DNA from: Cladorhizidae sp. MBARI D1340-BT2
Taxonomy: Eukaryota > Porifera > Demospongiae > Poecilosclerida > Cladorhizidae
Length of the DNA: 64,000 nucleotides
NCBI GenBank assembly: GCA_028752905.1
Contig: JAQNBH010000216.1
Coordinates: 124,001 to 188,000, forward strand
Direction: 5' to 3'
How positions within the stretch are numbered: position 1 is the stretch's first letter; each line of letters begins with the position of its first letter. Of the stretch, positions 49,577-64,000 are shown piece after piece. Made by a program: the position numbers and the translations under genes. Under the pieces are notes generated by a model. That model was not told the origin of the DNA. It ran no database searches and worked only from the letters and a program-made list of their open reading frames with translations.

Positions 49577-50296
49577 ATGTTAAATACTTATTTTGATCAA
49601 TTCTGTGTAGTAGAGTTAATAACCCAGAATCGAGTCGGGGTTTTTACTAATTCTTCAATGATGGTAATATACGGAGTTAGCGTGATTTGGTTGTTATTTA
49701 AAGGGGGGGAGTTAATCCCCCATCGTTGGCAGTTAATAATGGAATTAATTCACAGTAATGTGCGCTCCGTTGTTTCTGAGGGTTTAAGAAAAGCAGGTGA
49801 AAAGTATTTTCCTTTTGTTTTATGCCTTTTTTTATTTATAGTTATATTAAATATTTTGGGGCTTTTGCCTTACGTATTTACTCCAACTGCACATTTAGTA
49901 GTGACCTTCGGTTTATCATTATCAATAATGATGGGAGTAACTTTATTAGGGGTTCTAACTTTTAAAATTGAGTTTGTAAGTATATTAGTGCCTCGGGGGG
50001 TGCCCCTAATATTAGCCCCTATATTGGGAGTAATAGAGACACTAAGTTATATGATAAGGGCGCTATCTTTAGGTCTTCGGTTAGGGGCGAATATATCTGC
50101 AGGGCATTTATTATTTGCGATTTTATCCGGGTTTTCCTTAAATTTGTTTTTTAATGGGTATTTGTTTTTAGGGTGTTTTTTGATATTTCTAATGGCGTCT
50201 ATTGCGCTATTGGAGATGATGGTGGCAGTAATTCAGGCGTATGTGTTTAGTTTATTAACCACCATTTATTTAGGGGACACAATTGCCCTACATTAA
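49577..50296 (+). CDS. atp6: ATP synthase subunit a, fourth copy
   Basis: The same 239-codon gene as 7808-8527, followed by the mosaic spacer 50297-50414. Confidence 0.95.
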   Translation: MLNTYFDQFCVVELITQNRVGVFTNSSMMVIYGVSVIWLLFKGGELIPHRWQLIMELIHSNVRSVVSEGLRKAGEKYFPFVLCLFLFIVILNILGLLPYVFTPTAHLVVTFGLSLSIMMGVTLLGVLTFKIEFVSILVPRGVPLILAPILGVIETLSYMIRALSLGLRLGANISAGHLLFAILSGFSLNLFFNGYLFLGCFLIFLMASIALLEMMVAVIQAYVFSLLTTIYLGDTIALH

Positions 50297-50366
50297 AAAA
50301 GGGGGTTTATTTCTTTCTGGGGTGGAACATGTGGGAGGCGTCAAGAGGCCCTTAATTATGTTATAA

Positions 50367-50651
<285 letters not shown>

Positions 50652-50676
50652 TTTTTAAATTTTTAATTTTAATTTA

Positions 50677-50748
50677 GACATAGTAGCTTAAGGGATAAAG
50701 CGTAAGACTGTTAATCTTAGTATATTAGTTCAATTCTAATTTATGTCG
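50677..50748 (+). tRNA. trnN: tRNA-Asn(GUU)
   Basis: Same as 124-195. It is followed by the ATGC form of the flank but then by a complete nad5, unlike 27426 (CTAC form). Confidence 0.93.
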
Positions 50749-50779
50749 GATGCAATAAGTCTATATATCTAGGAGATCG

Positions 50780-52621
50780 ATGTATATATTAGTATTATTT
50801 CTGCCTTTATTAAGTGCAATAGTATCTGGATTATTTGGAAGGAAAATAGGGAGAAAGGGGACAGGTACATTAACGTCTGGTTGTATGGGTATTAGTCTGG
50901 TTGTCTCTTGTTGGATTTTTTATGAGACAATTTTAAACTCTTCAGTTACTTATATAAAGTTATGAAAATGGTTTGATTCAGAGTTGTTAACTACTTATTT
51001 TGGGTTACAATTTGATAGTTTAACTTCAATTATGTTGGTAGTAATAACTAGTATATCGGTATTAGTTCATATTTATTCAACTGGGTATATGTCGGATGAT
51101 CCTCATCTGCCCCGATTTATGTCTTATTTATCACTATTTACTTTTTTAATGATGGTATTAGTCACAAGTGATAATTATGCTCAGTTATTTATAGGTTGAG
51201 AAGGAGTGGGGCTATGTTCTTATCTTTTAATAAATTTCTGGTTTACAAGGATAAAAGCGAATAAGGGGGCAATGAAGGCTATGTTAATAAATCGAGTGGG
51301 GGATATAGGGGTAGTTTTGGCTATGATAAAGATTATTGAAGAGTTTGGGGGCTTAGAATATTCAACTGTTGGTAGTGTTTTGAGTGGCCCGGGCTATATT
51401 AATAAAGAAGGTCTTACTATAATTAGTTTATTATTATTTTTCGGGGGAGTGGGGAAATCGGCTCAATTAGGTTTACATACTTGATTACCAGATGCGATGG
51501 AAGGTCCTACCCCGGTATCTGCCTTAATACATGCGGCGACAATGGTAACGGCTGGGGTTTTTTTAATAATAAGATCCGCCCCTTTTTTTGAGGGTTCTCC
51601 TTTAGCTTTAACTATAATAACTATAGGGGGGGCTTTAACGGCTCTTTTTGCGGCTAGTGTGGGGATAGTTCAAAATGATTTGAAAAAAGTAATTGCTTAT
51701 TCTACTTGTAGTCAATTAGGTTATATGGTAATGATCTGTGGTTTATCGAGTTATTATGTTAGTTTATTTCATTTGGTGAATCATGCTTTTTTTAAGGCTT
51801 TATTGTTTTTAAGTGCTGGCTCTGTTATACATGCCATTAGTGATGAGCAGGATATGCGAAAAATGGGGGGGGTGATAAAATCTCTTCCCTTTTCTTATGT
51901 TATGATTTTAATCGGGTCCTTATCATTAATCGGGTTCCCTTATTTAACAGGGTTTTATTCAAAAGATTTGATATTGGAGTTAGTGTATGAGAAGCATTGT
52001 ATGGTTTTTGCTTATTGATTGGGTAGTTTTTCTGTTTTATTAACTGCGTTTTATTCCATAAGGTTAATTTATTTAACATTTATAACTAATACCAATTCGA
52101 AAAAGGAGGTATTTATAAAAGTGCATGAGTCAAATTGAAACATAATTTTTCCTTTACTTTTATTGGCCTTTGGAAGTATATTTGTGGGGTATTTGGGAAA
52201 AGAGTTAATATTATCCAATATTATTTCTCCAATAATACCTAGTTATGTTAAAATGGCGCCTTTATTATTAAGTTTGTTAGGGGCATTATTGGCTCTTGTG
52301 GTATATGATCGCGGCTTAGTTGAGAAGGGAGGGTTGTATTTAAATTATGTCTTTTATACTTTTTTTAATTCGGGTTGACAGTTTAATTATGTTATAAATC
52401 ATTTTTTGACTTTTAATTTGTTAAATTTGGGGCATTTGGTTACTTATCGGGTGATTGATAGAGGATTATTAGAAATAATGGGGCCTAAGGGGATATCTCG
52501 GATATTGATAAGATTAACTCAAAACATCAGTAATTTACAATCTGGGATGGTGTTTAATTATGTTTTAATAACGGTCATATTTACGGGTTTATTTCTTTCT
52601 GGGGTGGAACATTATTATTAA
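50780..52621 (+). CDS. nad5: NADH dehydrogenase subunit 5, complete
   Basis: The same 613-codon gene as 4188-6029, after trnN. Confidence 0.95.
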
Positions 52622-52643
52622 GTTTGTCAGTGTTAATATTCCC

Positions 52644-52714
52644 GCCTCTATAGTTTAATAGAAAAACATTTGTCTTGTAAACAAAAATTATAAGTGCGAT
52701 TCTTGTTGGAGGCT
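52644..52714 (+). tRNA. trnT: tRNA-Thr(UGU)
   Basis: Same as 6052-6122, leading to cox1. Confidence 0.93.
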
Positions 52715-52724
52715 TTACTAGTAC

Positions 52725-54293
<1,569 letters not shown>

Positions 54294-54326
54294 TAACATA
54301 GAAACCCCACCACTTTATAGCGGGGC

Positions 54327-54397
54327 GGGGGTTGGCCAAATGGCAAAGGCATTAAGTTTTGATCTTAATTATTATGGGTTCGAGTCCCTTGCCCCCG
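54327..54397 (+). tRNA. trnQ: tRNA-Gln(UUG)
   Basis: Same as 7735-7805. Confidence 0.88.
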
Positions 54398-54399
54398 AT

Positions 54400-55119
54400 A
54401 TGTTAAATACTTATTTTGATCAATTCTGTGTAGTAGAGTTAATAACCCAGAATCGAGTCGGGGTTTTTACTAATTCTTCAATGATGGTAATATACGGAGT
54501 TAGCGTGATTTGGTTGTTATTTAAAGGGGGGGAGTTAATCCCCCATCGTTGGCAGTTAATAATGGAATTAATTCACAGTAATGTGCGCTCCGTTGTTTCT
54601 GAGGGTTTAAGAAAAGCAGGTGAAAAGTATTTTCCTTTTGTTTTATGCCTTTTTTTATTTATAGTTATATTAAATATTTTGGGGCTTTTGCCTTACGTAT
54701 TTACTCCAACTGCACATTTAGTAGTGACCTTCGGTTTATCATTATCAATAATGATGGGAGTAACTTTATTAGGGGTTCTAACTTTTAAAATTGAGTTTGT
54801 AAGTATATTAGTGCCTCGGGGGGTGCCCCTAATATTAGCCCCTATATTGGGAGTAATAGAGACACTAAGTTATATGATAAGGGCGCTATCTTTAGGTCTT
54901 CGGTTAGGGGCGAATATATCTGCAGGGCATTTATTATTTGCGATTTTATCCGGGTTTTCCTTAAATTTGTTTTTTAATGGGTATTTGTTTTTAGGGTGTT
55001 TTTTGATATTTCTAATGGCGTCTATTGCGCTATTGGAGATGATGGTGGCAGTAATTCAGGCGTATGTGTTTAGTTTATTAACCACCATTTATTTAGGGGA
55101 CACAATTGCCCTACATTAA
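54400..55119 (+). CDS. atp6: ATP synthase subunit a, fifth copy
   Basis: The same 239-codon gene as 7808-8527. Its 3' spacer (55120-55174) holds the nad5-end and orf213-end pieces and then passes straight into nad5 3' DNA. Confidence 0.95.
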   Translation: MLNTYFDQFCVVELITQNRVGVFTNSSMMVIYGVSVIWLLFKGGELIPHRWQLIMELIHSNVRSVVSEGLRKAGEKYFPFVLCLFLFIVILNILGLLPYVFTPTAHLVVTFGLSLSIMMGVTLLGVLTFKIEFVSILVPRGVPLILAPILGVIETLSYMIRALSLGLRLGANISAGHLLFAILSGFSLNLFFNGYLFLGCFLIFLMASIALLEMMVAVIQAYVFSLLTTIYLGDTIALH

Positions 55120-55174
55120 AAAAGGGGGTTTATTTCTTTCTGGGGTGGAACATGTGGGAGGCGTCAAGAGGCCC

Positions 55175-55413
55175 TTAATTATGTTATAAATCATTTTTTG
55201 ACTTTTAATTTGTTAAATTTGGGGCATTTGGTTACTTATCGGGTGATTGATAGAGGATTATTAGAAATAATGGGGCCTAAGGGGATATCTCGGATATTGA
55301 TAAGATTAACTCAAAACATCAGTAATTTACAATCTGGGATGGTGTTTAATTATGTTTTAATAACGGTCATATTTACGGGTTTATTTCTTTCTGGGGTGGA
55401 ACATTATTATTAA
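55175..55413 (+). pseudogene. nad5: nad5 3'-terminal fragment
   Basis: Equals nad5 5791-6029, entered from the atp6 spacer at TTAATTATG. It carries trnT and the cox1 leader. Confidence 0.9.
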
Positions 55414-55435
55414 GTTTGTCAGTGTTAATATTCCC

Positions 55436-55506
55436 GCCTCTATAGTTTAATAGAAAAACATTTGTCTTGTAAACAAAAATTATAAGTGCGATTCTTGTTG
55501 GAGGCT
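55436..55506 (+). tRNA. trnT: tRNA-Thr(UGU)
   Basis: Same as 6052-6122. Confidence 0.93.
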
Positions 55507-55516
55507 TTACTAGTAC

Positions 55517-57085
<1,569 letters not shown>

Positions 57086-57118
57086 TAACATAGAAACCCC
57101 ACCACTTTATAGCGGGGC

Positions 57119-57189
57119 GGGGGTTGGCCAAATGGCAAAGGCATTAAGTTTTGATCTTAATTATTATGGGTTCGAGTCCCTTGCCCCCG
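57119..57189 (+). tRNA. trnQ: tRNA-Gln(UUG)
   Basis: Same as 7735-7805. Confidence 0.88.
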
Positions 57190-57191
57190 AT

Positions 57192-57911
57192 ATGTTAAAT
57201 ACTTATTTTGATCAATTCTGTGTAGTAGAGTTAATAACCCAGAATCGAGTCGGGGTTTTTACTAATTCTTCAATGATGGTAATATACGGAGTTAGCGTGA
57301 TTTGGTTGTTATTTAAAGGGGGGGAGTTAATCCCCCATCGTTGGCAGTTAATAATGGAATTAATTCACAGTAATGTGCGCTCCGTTGTTTCTGAGGGTTT
57401 AAGAAAAGCAGGTGAAAAGTATTTTCCTTTTGTTTTATGCCTTTTTTTATTTATAGTTATATTAAATATTTTGGGGCTTTTGCCTTACGTATTTACTCCA
57501 ACTGCACATTTAGTAGTGACCTTCGGTTTATCATTATCAATAATGATGGGAGTAACTTTATTAGGGGTTCTAACTTTTAAAATTGAGTTTGTAAGTATAT
57601 TAGTGCCTCGGGGGGTGCCCCTAATATTAGCCCCTATATTGGGAGTAATAGAGACACTAAGTTATATGATAAGGGCGCTATCTTTAGGTCTTCGGTTAGG
57701 GGCGAATATATCTGCAGGGCATTTATTATTTGCGATTTTATCCGGGTTTTCCTTAAATTTGTTTTTTAATGGGTATTTGTTTTTAGGGTGTTTTTTGATA
57801 TTTCTAATGGCGTCTATTGCGCTATTGGAGATGATGGTGGCAGTAATTCAGGCGTATGTGTTTAGTTTATTAACCACCATTTATTTAGGGGACACAATTG
57901 CCCTACATTAA
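57192..57911 (+). CDS. atp6: ATP synthase subunit a, sixth copy
   Basis: The same 239-codon gene as 7808-8527, followed by the mosaic spacer 57912-58029. Confidence 0.95.
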   Translation: MLNTYFDQFCVVELITQNRVGVFTNSSMMVIYGVSVIWLLFKGGELIPHRWQLIMELIHSNVRSVVSEGLRKAGEKYFPFVLCLFLFIVILNILGLLPYVFTPTAHLVVTFGLSLSIMMGVTLLGVLTFKIEFVSILVPRGVPLILAPILGVIETLSYMIRALSLGLRLGANISAGHLLFAILSGFSLNLFFNGYLFLGCFLIFLMASIALLEMMVAVIQAYVFSLLTTIYLGDTIALH

Positions 57912-57981
57912 AAAAGGGGGTTTATTTCTTTCTGGGGTGGAACATGTGGGAGGCGTCAAGAGGCCCTTAATTATGTTATAA

Positions 57982-58266
<285 letters not shown>

Positions 58267-58291
58267 TTTTTAAATTTTTAATTTTAATTTA

Positions 58292-58363
58292 GACATAGTA
58301 GCTTAAGGGATAAAGCGTAAGACTGTTAATCTTAGTATATTAGTTCAATTCTAATTTATGTCG
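58292..58363 (+). tRNA. trnN: tRNA-Asn(GUU)
   Basis: Same as 124-195. Confidence 0.93.
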
Positions 58364-58394
58364 GATGCAATAAGTCTATATATCTAGGAGATCG

Positions 58395-58421
58395 ATGTAT
58401 ATATTAGTATTATTTCTGCCT
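58395..58421 (+). pseudogene. nad5: nad5 5' remnant (27 bases)
   Basis: Same as 227-253. Confidence 0.85.
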
Positions 58422-58433
58422 ATGGGGGGGGGC

Positions 58434-58504
58434 GCTTCTATAGTCTAGGGGTAAGACATTAGGTTTTCAATTTAAGTAGAAGGGTTCGATTCCCTTTAGG
58501 AGTA
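58434..58504 (+). tRNA. trnE: tRNA-Glu(UUC)
   Basis: Same as 266-336. Confidence 0.9.
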
Positions 58505-58510
58505 TTTTAT

Positions 58511-59053
58511 ATGGTGAGCGTGTTTTCAGTGGTTTTGATTTTTTGTGGGGTTCTGGTCATTTCGGCATTAAACTCAGTACATTCAGTGCTTTGGTTAATA
58601 GGGGGCTTTACAAGTGCTATTGTACTTTTTATTTTTTTGGAAGTGGATTTTATTGCCTTGATTTTTTTAATAGTCTATGTAGGGGCGATAGCTATTTTAT
58701 TTTTATTTGTAATAATGATGTTAAATTTAGCGGATTTCAGGGACTTATTTGATATGTCAAATTATATGTTAGCCGGGTTTATAATAGGAATGGGCATATT
58801 TTTAGAGGTCTTAATTTATTTTAGCTGGGGGCTTAAGGGCTTATCGGGGGGAGTGGGGTATTTTAGGTGAGACTTTATTGAAAGATTTTCGAATATTGAC
58901 GGGTTGGGGGGTGTTATATATACAAATTATGCTTATTTCTTTATTTTGGCTAGTTTTATTTTATTGGTGGCTATGGTGGGGGCTATTATACTCACTTTTT
59001 CAGTGAGGAATGAAATTAAAAGACAAGAGATTTTTATTCAAATCAGTCGTTAA
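58511..59053 (+). CDS. nad6: NADH dehydrogenase subunit 6, fourth copy
   Basis: The same 180-codon gene as 343-885; the downstream path leads through nad5 3' DNA to trnT and cox2. Confidence 0.95.
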
Positions 59054-59077
59054 GGCAATAACTTTTTTATATGACCG

Positions 59078-59486
59078 ATCCAATATTATTTCTCCAATAA
59101 TACCTAGTTATGTTAAAATGGCGCCTTTATTATTAAGTTTGTTAGGGGCATTATTGGCTCTTGTGGTATATGATCGCGGCTTAGTTGAGAAGGGAGGGTT
59201 GTATTTAAATTATGTCTTTTATACTTTTTTTAATTCGGGTTGACAGTTTAATTATGTTATAAATCATTTTTTGACTTTTAATTTGTTAAATTTGGGGCAT
59301 TTGGTTACTTATCGGGTGATTGATAGAGGATTATTAGAAATAATGGGGCCTAAGGGGATATCTCGGATATTGATAAGATTAACTCAAAACATCAGTAATT
59401 TACAATCTGGGATGGTGTTTAATTATGTTTTAATAACGGTCATATTTACGGGTTTATTTCTTTCTGGGGTGGAACATTATTATTAA
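59078..59486 (+). pseudogene. nad5: nad5 3' fragment, nad6 to trnT
   Basis: Equals nad5 5621-6029 and ends at the natural nad5 stop. It lacks the first three quarters of the gene. Confidence 0.9.
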
Positions 59487-59508
59487 GTTTGTCAGTGTTA
59501 ATATTCCC

Positions 59509-59579
59509 GCCTCTATAGTTTAATAGAAAAACATTTGTCTTGTAAACAAAAATTATAAGTGCGATTCTTGTTGGAGGCT
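59509..59579 (+). tRNA. trnT: tRNA-Thr(UGU)
   Basis: Same as 6052-6122, leading to cox2. Confidence 0.93.
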
Positions 59580-59589
59580 TTACTAGTAC

Positions 59590-60312
59590 ATGATTTTATG
59601 ATTAAGGTTAATAAAGAAGGATATTCCGGAGCCCTGACAATTAGGGTTTCAGGATGCAGGAAGTTTAGCTATGGAGGAAATAATTTTCTTTCATGATGAG
59701 ATTATGTATTTTTTAGTTTTGATAACTATTTTGGTTTTATGAGTAATAATCCGGGCCTTAATAAGTGGGTATTATCATAAATATTTATTTGAGGGAGTAT
59801 TAATAGAAGTGATATGAACTTTGCTTCCAGCGGGAGTATTAATTTTTTTAGCCTTTCCTTCTTTAAAATTACTATATTTAATGGACGAAGTAATGAAGCC
59901 CGGGGTAACAATTAAAATAGTAGGGCATCAGTGGTATTGGTTTTACGAGTATTCTGATTATGGGCCAGAAACTATAGAGTTTGATTCTTATATGATTCCG
60001 ACCTCGGATTTAAAGGAGGGAGAGCAAAGGTTATTAGAGGTAGATAATAGAGTAAAAGCCCCAGTACAGACAGAAGTAAGATTATTAGTGACTGGGGAAG
60101 ATGTGTTACACTCATTTGCAGTGCCATCTTTATCTCTAAAAGTAGACGCCGTGCCTGGACGATTAAATCAAACTAGTTTTATGATAAAGAGGGAGGGGGT
60201 GTTTTATGGGCAATGTTCAGAGATCTGTGGGGCAAATCACTCTTTTATGCCCATTGTAGTAGAAGGGGTTTCTTTAGAGAATTATATTAGTTGAGTTTCA
60301 AATTATAATTAA
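59590..60312 (+). CDS. cox2: cytochrome c oxidase subunit II, third copy
   Basis: The same 240-codon gene as 18092-18814. The trnD remnant follows at 60316-60349. Confidence 0.93.
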
Positions 60313-60349
60313 GTGGGGTTCGACCCCCGTTAATCCAGAGTTTTGTAAA

Positions 60350-60709
60350 ATGGAAAATATAGAGTATATAGGTATATCAGTGTTAATATTATGTAGTATT
60401 ATTATTTCTACGATTATATCAGGTGTCTCTTATATTGTAGGGGTTAAACAACCAGATATTGAGAAAGTGTCGGTCTATGAGTGCGGATTTGAGCCATTTG
60501 GGTCATCAAGGGTGCCTTTTTCAGTTAAGTTTTTTTTAGTGGGGATACTTTTTTTAGTTTTTGATTTAGAAATTTCTTTTATTTTCCCTTGATGTGTAGT
60601 TTTAAATCAAATAAAATTATTGGGGGTTTGAGTTATGTATTTTTTTTTAATAGTTTTAACTATTGGCTTACTTTATGAATGAAAAAGGGGGGGATTGGAG
60701 TGGGAGTAA
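60350..60709 (+). CDS. nad3: NADH dehydrogenase subunit 3, third copy
   Basis: The same 119-codon gene as 18852-19211. Confidence 0.95.
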
Positions 60710-60740
60710 GGCTATTAGTGGGAGTGGTTGGGGTAATTCC

Positions 60741-60811
60741 AAGGAATTAGGTTAACGGGAGACCAAAGACCTTCAAAGTCTTAAGTGGGGGTTCGAGTCC
60801 GTCATTCTTTG
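60741..60811 (+). tRNA. trnW: tRNA-Trp(UCA)
   Basis: Same as 19243-19313. Confidence 0.87.
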
Positions 60812-60859
60812 CCTAGTAAAAGAGAATCGCTGTGGCGCTTTCCTTTTGTTTATAGTTAT

Positions 60860-62005
60860 ATGATAAAAAGTTATAGAAAAGAGAATCCGGTTTTTTTTCT
60901 AATAAATAATTGGTTTATTGATCTTCCGGCCCCCTCGAATTTAAATTATTTCTGGAATTTGGGTTCTTTATTGGCGTTTTGTTTAATTATTCAAATGATT
61001 AGCGGAATTTTTTTAGCCATGCATTATTGTTCAGATATAGAGTTAGCTTTTTCATCTGTGGTGCATATTACTCGTGATATAAATTATGGGTTTGTTTTAA
61101 GGTATTTACATGCTAATGGGGCATCTATGTTTTTTTTATGTGTTTATTTTCATATAGGCCGGGGCATGTATTATGGTAGTTATACAAAAGTGATAGTTTG
61201 AAATGTGGGAGTAGTTTTATTTTTCTTAATGATACTGACGGCTTTTATAGGTTATGTATTGCCTTGAGGGCAAATGTCTTTTTGAGCCGCTACAGTAATA
61301 ACAAATTTATTATCGGCTATTCCCTATGTAGGGGAAGATATTGTTAGGTGGGTTTGAGGGGGTTTTAGTGTGTCAAATGCTACATTAAATAGGTTTTTAA
61401 GTTTACATTATTTATTTCCATTTGTATTAGTTGCCTTAGCCATTATACATTTGATAGCTTTACACGAGGATGGTTCAAATAATCCGATTGGGGTAAAATC
61501 CGATCCGGATAAGGGTTCATTTCATTATTATTATGTTTTAAAGGATATATATGGGGCAGGAATATTGGGTGTATTATTGTGTATAATAGTATTTTATTTT
61601 CCTTATATATTGGGGGATGTTGAGAATTTCAAACAGGCGAATCCTTTAGTGACTCCCGCTCATATAAAACCTGAGTGATATTTTTTATTTGTTTATGCGA
61701 TACTGCGTTCTATTCCAAATAAATTCGGGGGGGTTGTAGCCTTAGTTTTTAGTATACTGATTTTATTGTTTTTGCCCTATTTACATAAAAATAGATTTAA
61801 AGGGATAAGATTTAGACCTTCAAGTCAGGGACTATTTTGGTTTTTAGTAGGAGATTTTTTATTATTAATTTGAGTTGGCGGGCAACCTGTAGAAGAACCT
61901 TATATATTGATAGGACAAATAGTTTCGTTATTTTATTTTATCTATTTTTTAATTTTAACCCCTTTAATCGGAAATTTGGAAAATAAATTATTAAAATTAG
62001 TATAA
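60860..62005 (+). CDS. cob: cytochrome b, complete, second copy
   Basis: The same 381-codon gene as 30744-31889. Confidence 0.95.
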
Positions 62006-62021
62006 AAGTCGGGCTGGGGAT

Positions 62022-62092
62022 CAAAATATATATTAACGGTAAATTACCTGAATTGGGATCAGGAGATATAAGTTTGAATCTTATTATTTTGA
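62022..62092 (+). tRNA. trnP: tRNA-Pro(UGG)
   Basis: Same as 11530-11600. Confidence 0.87.
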
Positions 62093-63306
62093 AGGAGTCC
62101 TTTGATTTTGGGGAGGATATAAAGCGAGCGGCCCTTATAATACATGTTAGGGTTAAAATCCCCGTATAAGTGAGTAATTTCTTAGAGCTAGCTAATGAAA
62201 CTAGAGGGAATTTTTATTGCATAGTAAATTGATGGCTCGGAATCGTATTAGGCTTTTAGAGTTATATCTAAGCAGAGATGCGTAGTTGAGAGACCACGCT
62301 TCCACTGAAACAAGGGGGAGTCTTGTTTAGAGGCTGCAGTAAAGAATATTGTGCAATGTATGAAAGTATGACACAGAGATGTCGCAAATAAAGCTGTCTA
62401 ATATACGTGCCAGCAGACGCGGTTAAACGTAAGGCTTAAGTTTTTTTCATAAAAGGCGTAAAGGGTAGGTAAGTGTGAGATGGGATAAGGAGGTTTTAAA
62501 GGGGTAAATGGAATGATTTATGAAAGAATGAAAAGTTGGGATATAAGTTGGAATATCAAGGATGTAGGTAAATTACTAGTTAAAACCTAAAAGCTGATAT
62601 ACGAAAGCTGGGACAGCAAACAGGGGGGAGTCCTGGTAGTCCTTGCTGTAAACTATGAATTTTAGATTTTTTAAGAATCTATGATAACTTAAGAAAATTT
62701 GGCCTGGAGACTATGATCGCAAGATTAAAATTTAAAAAATTTGGCGGTTCATTGACGTCATTAGAGAAGCGTGTGGTTTAATTCGATGATCCGCGAATAA
62801 TTTTACCAAAACTGGAAGGAGATGTGGGGGGGGATTTAAGTAACTACATAGGCCCGGTATTGCATGGCCGTCGGCAGTTTGTGTTTTGAAAGAAATAGAA
62901 TAGGCTCAGCCCTAGGTTATTATTAAGTTAATAATAAGGGAGAAGGTCAGGTCGTTATGTTCCTAATGTTTTGGGCTATACATGCGCTATATTTATGTAT
63001 AAATAAAAAAGGTTGGTTGAAAAGTAAAAAATCGGAATAGTCTTTGAAAGAGAGAGTATGAAGAAGGATTTAATAGTAATTGGAGAGTAGGGCGCTCTGG
63101 TGAATAATTATTCAGTGTTCGTACAAATCGCCCGTCACCTTAACTAAGTAAACGTTTTTTAAGGATAAAGTTATAAGATAAGAGGAAAAACTTTAGGAGA
63201 ATAAGTAAAAGTAAAGGCGTATTCTGGGGCTTTATATCATGAAATATTTATGAGGTCGAGAAAGTCGTAACAGAGTGAGAGGATTGGAAAATGTTCTTGG
63301 ATTAAT
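62093..63306 (+). rRNA. rns: small subunit ribosomal RNA, third copy
   Basis: Matches 11601-12814. Confidence 0.93.
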
Positions 63307-63378
63307 GTATGTATAATTTATCGGGTAAAATAAGTGATTTCCAATCATTAATAACGAGTTCGAGTCTCGTTATGTACA
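63307..63378 (+). tRNA. trnG: tRNA-Gly(UCC)
   Basis: Same as 12815-12886. Confidence 0.9.
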
Positions 63379-64000
63379 AAATAGATTAGTATAAACAAGT
63401 AAAGAATGGATAGTTAGGATGTTATAATGGGGCGTTATATACGAAATCTTTGAGGAAAAAACTCAGGGTCCCCGAAAATAAGGGTTTTAGGGACTGAAGC
63501 ATCTAAGTACTAAAGGTAAAAATCAAGCGAAATTCTGTGAGTAGCGGCGAGCGAAAGTAGAAGGGTGTCATTTGAGAGTATCAAAGAGGGTAACAGGCCC
63601 GTGAGAATGGCAATGATTATATTCAGAGCATATAAATATATATGTTTAAAGAGTAGAATTATTTGAAGATAGGTATTCCATATATCTAAATTTCAAAATT
63701 ATAACATACCGAGAGTGCATAAGTACTGTGAGGGAAAACATAAGATCCATCTAACCCCAGTTTAGGATCTTGAAATTAGTTACTTACAAGCAGACAATAT
63801 TTGTCGTACCTTTTGAATAATGGGTTCGTGAGATAAGGATTTGGCAAATTTCAATTAGTAAATATAGATGTAGTGAAAACAAGTTTTAATAATTAAGCAT
63901 TAGTCAAATAGAGCCCGAAACCAAGTGATCTAGCCATGGGCAGTTTGAAGCCCTTTAATAGAGGGGAGGGAGGAACGAACCGGTAATTGTGGCAAAAATT
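63379..64000 (+). rRNA. rnl: large subunit ribosomal RNA, 5' part (cut by window end)
   Basis: Matches the first 622 bases of 12887-15368, so the gene runs off the window. Confidence 0.92.

Overview
This window is animal mitochondrial DNA, most likely from a sponge and best matching a demosponge. It encodes atp9, which most other animals have moved to the nucleus, together with atp6, atp8, cob, cox1-3, nad1-6 and both rRNAs. It carries many tRNA genes, all on the + strand. TGA must be read as Trp throughout, because every long gene is broken into pieces unless it is. AGA and AGG sit at conserved Arg positions, for example in cox1 FPRLNN and NMRAPG, so the code is NCBI table 4. This argues against the bilaterian/glass-sponge reading of AGR as Ser. 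Adjacencies often seen in demosponges survive: nad2-nad5, trnC-nad1-trnL(uag), rns-trnG-rnl and trnK-atp8.

Layout. The window is not one genome copy. It is a 64-kb chain of the same gene modules joined in different orders, and the copies look identical by eye. In order the chain is: (1) 1-10343: atp9 3' end, trnN, trnE, nad6, mosaic spacer, trnS, nad4, nad2, nad5, trnT, cox1, trnQ, atp6, an unidentified ORF (orf213), a nad5 3' fragment, trnT and a cox1 5' fragment. (2) 10344-19711: trnK, atp8, a cob 3' fragment, trnP, rns, trnG, rnl, trnM, trnC, nad1, trnL, trnY, trnD, orf213 again, nad5 3' fragment, trnT, cox2, nad3, trnW and a cob 5' fragment. (3) 19731-27400: trnS remnant, nad4, nad2, a truncated nad5, cox3, cox1 3' part, trnQ, atp6 and atp9. 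(4) 27426-38511: trnN, nad5, trnT, cox2, nad3, trnW, complete cob, trnP, rns, trnG, rnl, trnM, trnC, nad1, trnL, trnY, trnD, atp9, trnN, trnE and nad6. (5) 38536-50651: nad5 fragment, cox3, cox1 3' part, trnQ, atp6, atp9, trnN, trnE, nad6, trnS, nad4, nad2, nad5, trnT, a cox1/cox3 chimera, trnQ, atp6 and atp9. (6) 50677-64000: trnN, nad5, then trnT-cox1-trnQ-atp6 twice in tandem, atp9, trnN, trnE, nad6, trnT, cox2, nad3, trnW, cob, trnP, rns, trnG and the start of rnl.

The spacers are unusual. Many are patchworks of 12-40 bp pieces copied exactly from genes of the same genome, and gene ends (nad1, atp8, nad5, nad2) and tRNA ends (trnD, trnL) run into these pieces. A few cassettes recur at the junctions: the nad5 3' end plus trnT plus a leader that begins either cox1 or cox2; the trnD 3' end plus a leader that begins either atp9 or orf213; and a leader that begins nad5 after either nad2 or trnN. 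This looks like a multipartite, recombining mitochondrial genome built on short repeats. However, several junctions are exact length-preserving block swaps. That pattern suggests that part of the chain is an assembler walking a tangled repeat graph, so the linear order should not be trusted without long reads.

Together the proteins are the membrane core of oxidative phosphorylation: complex I (nad), III (cob), IV (cox) and V (atp). No nad4L and no trnA, R, F, H, I, L(uaa), S(gcu) or V were found in the window. The only protein-like ORF without an evident family is orf213.
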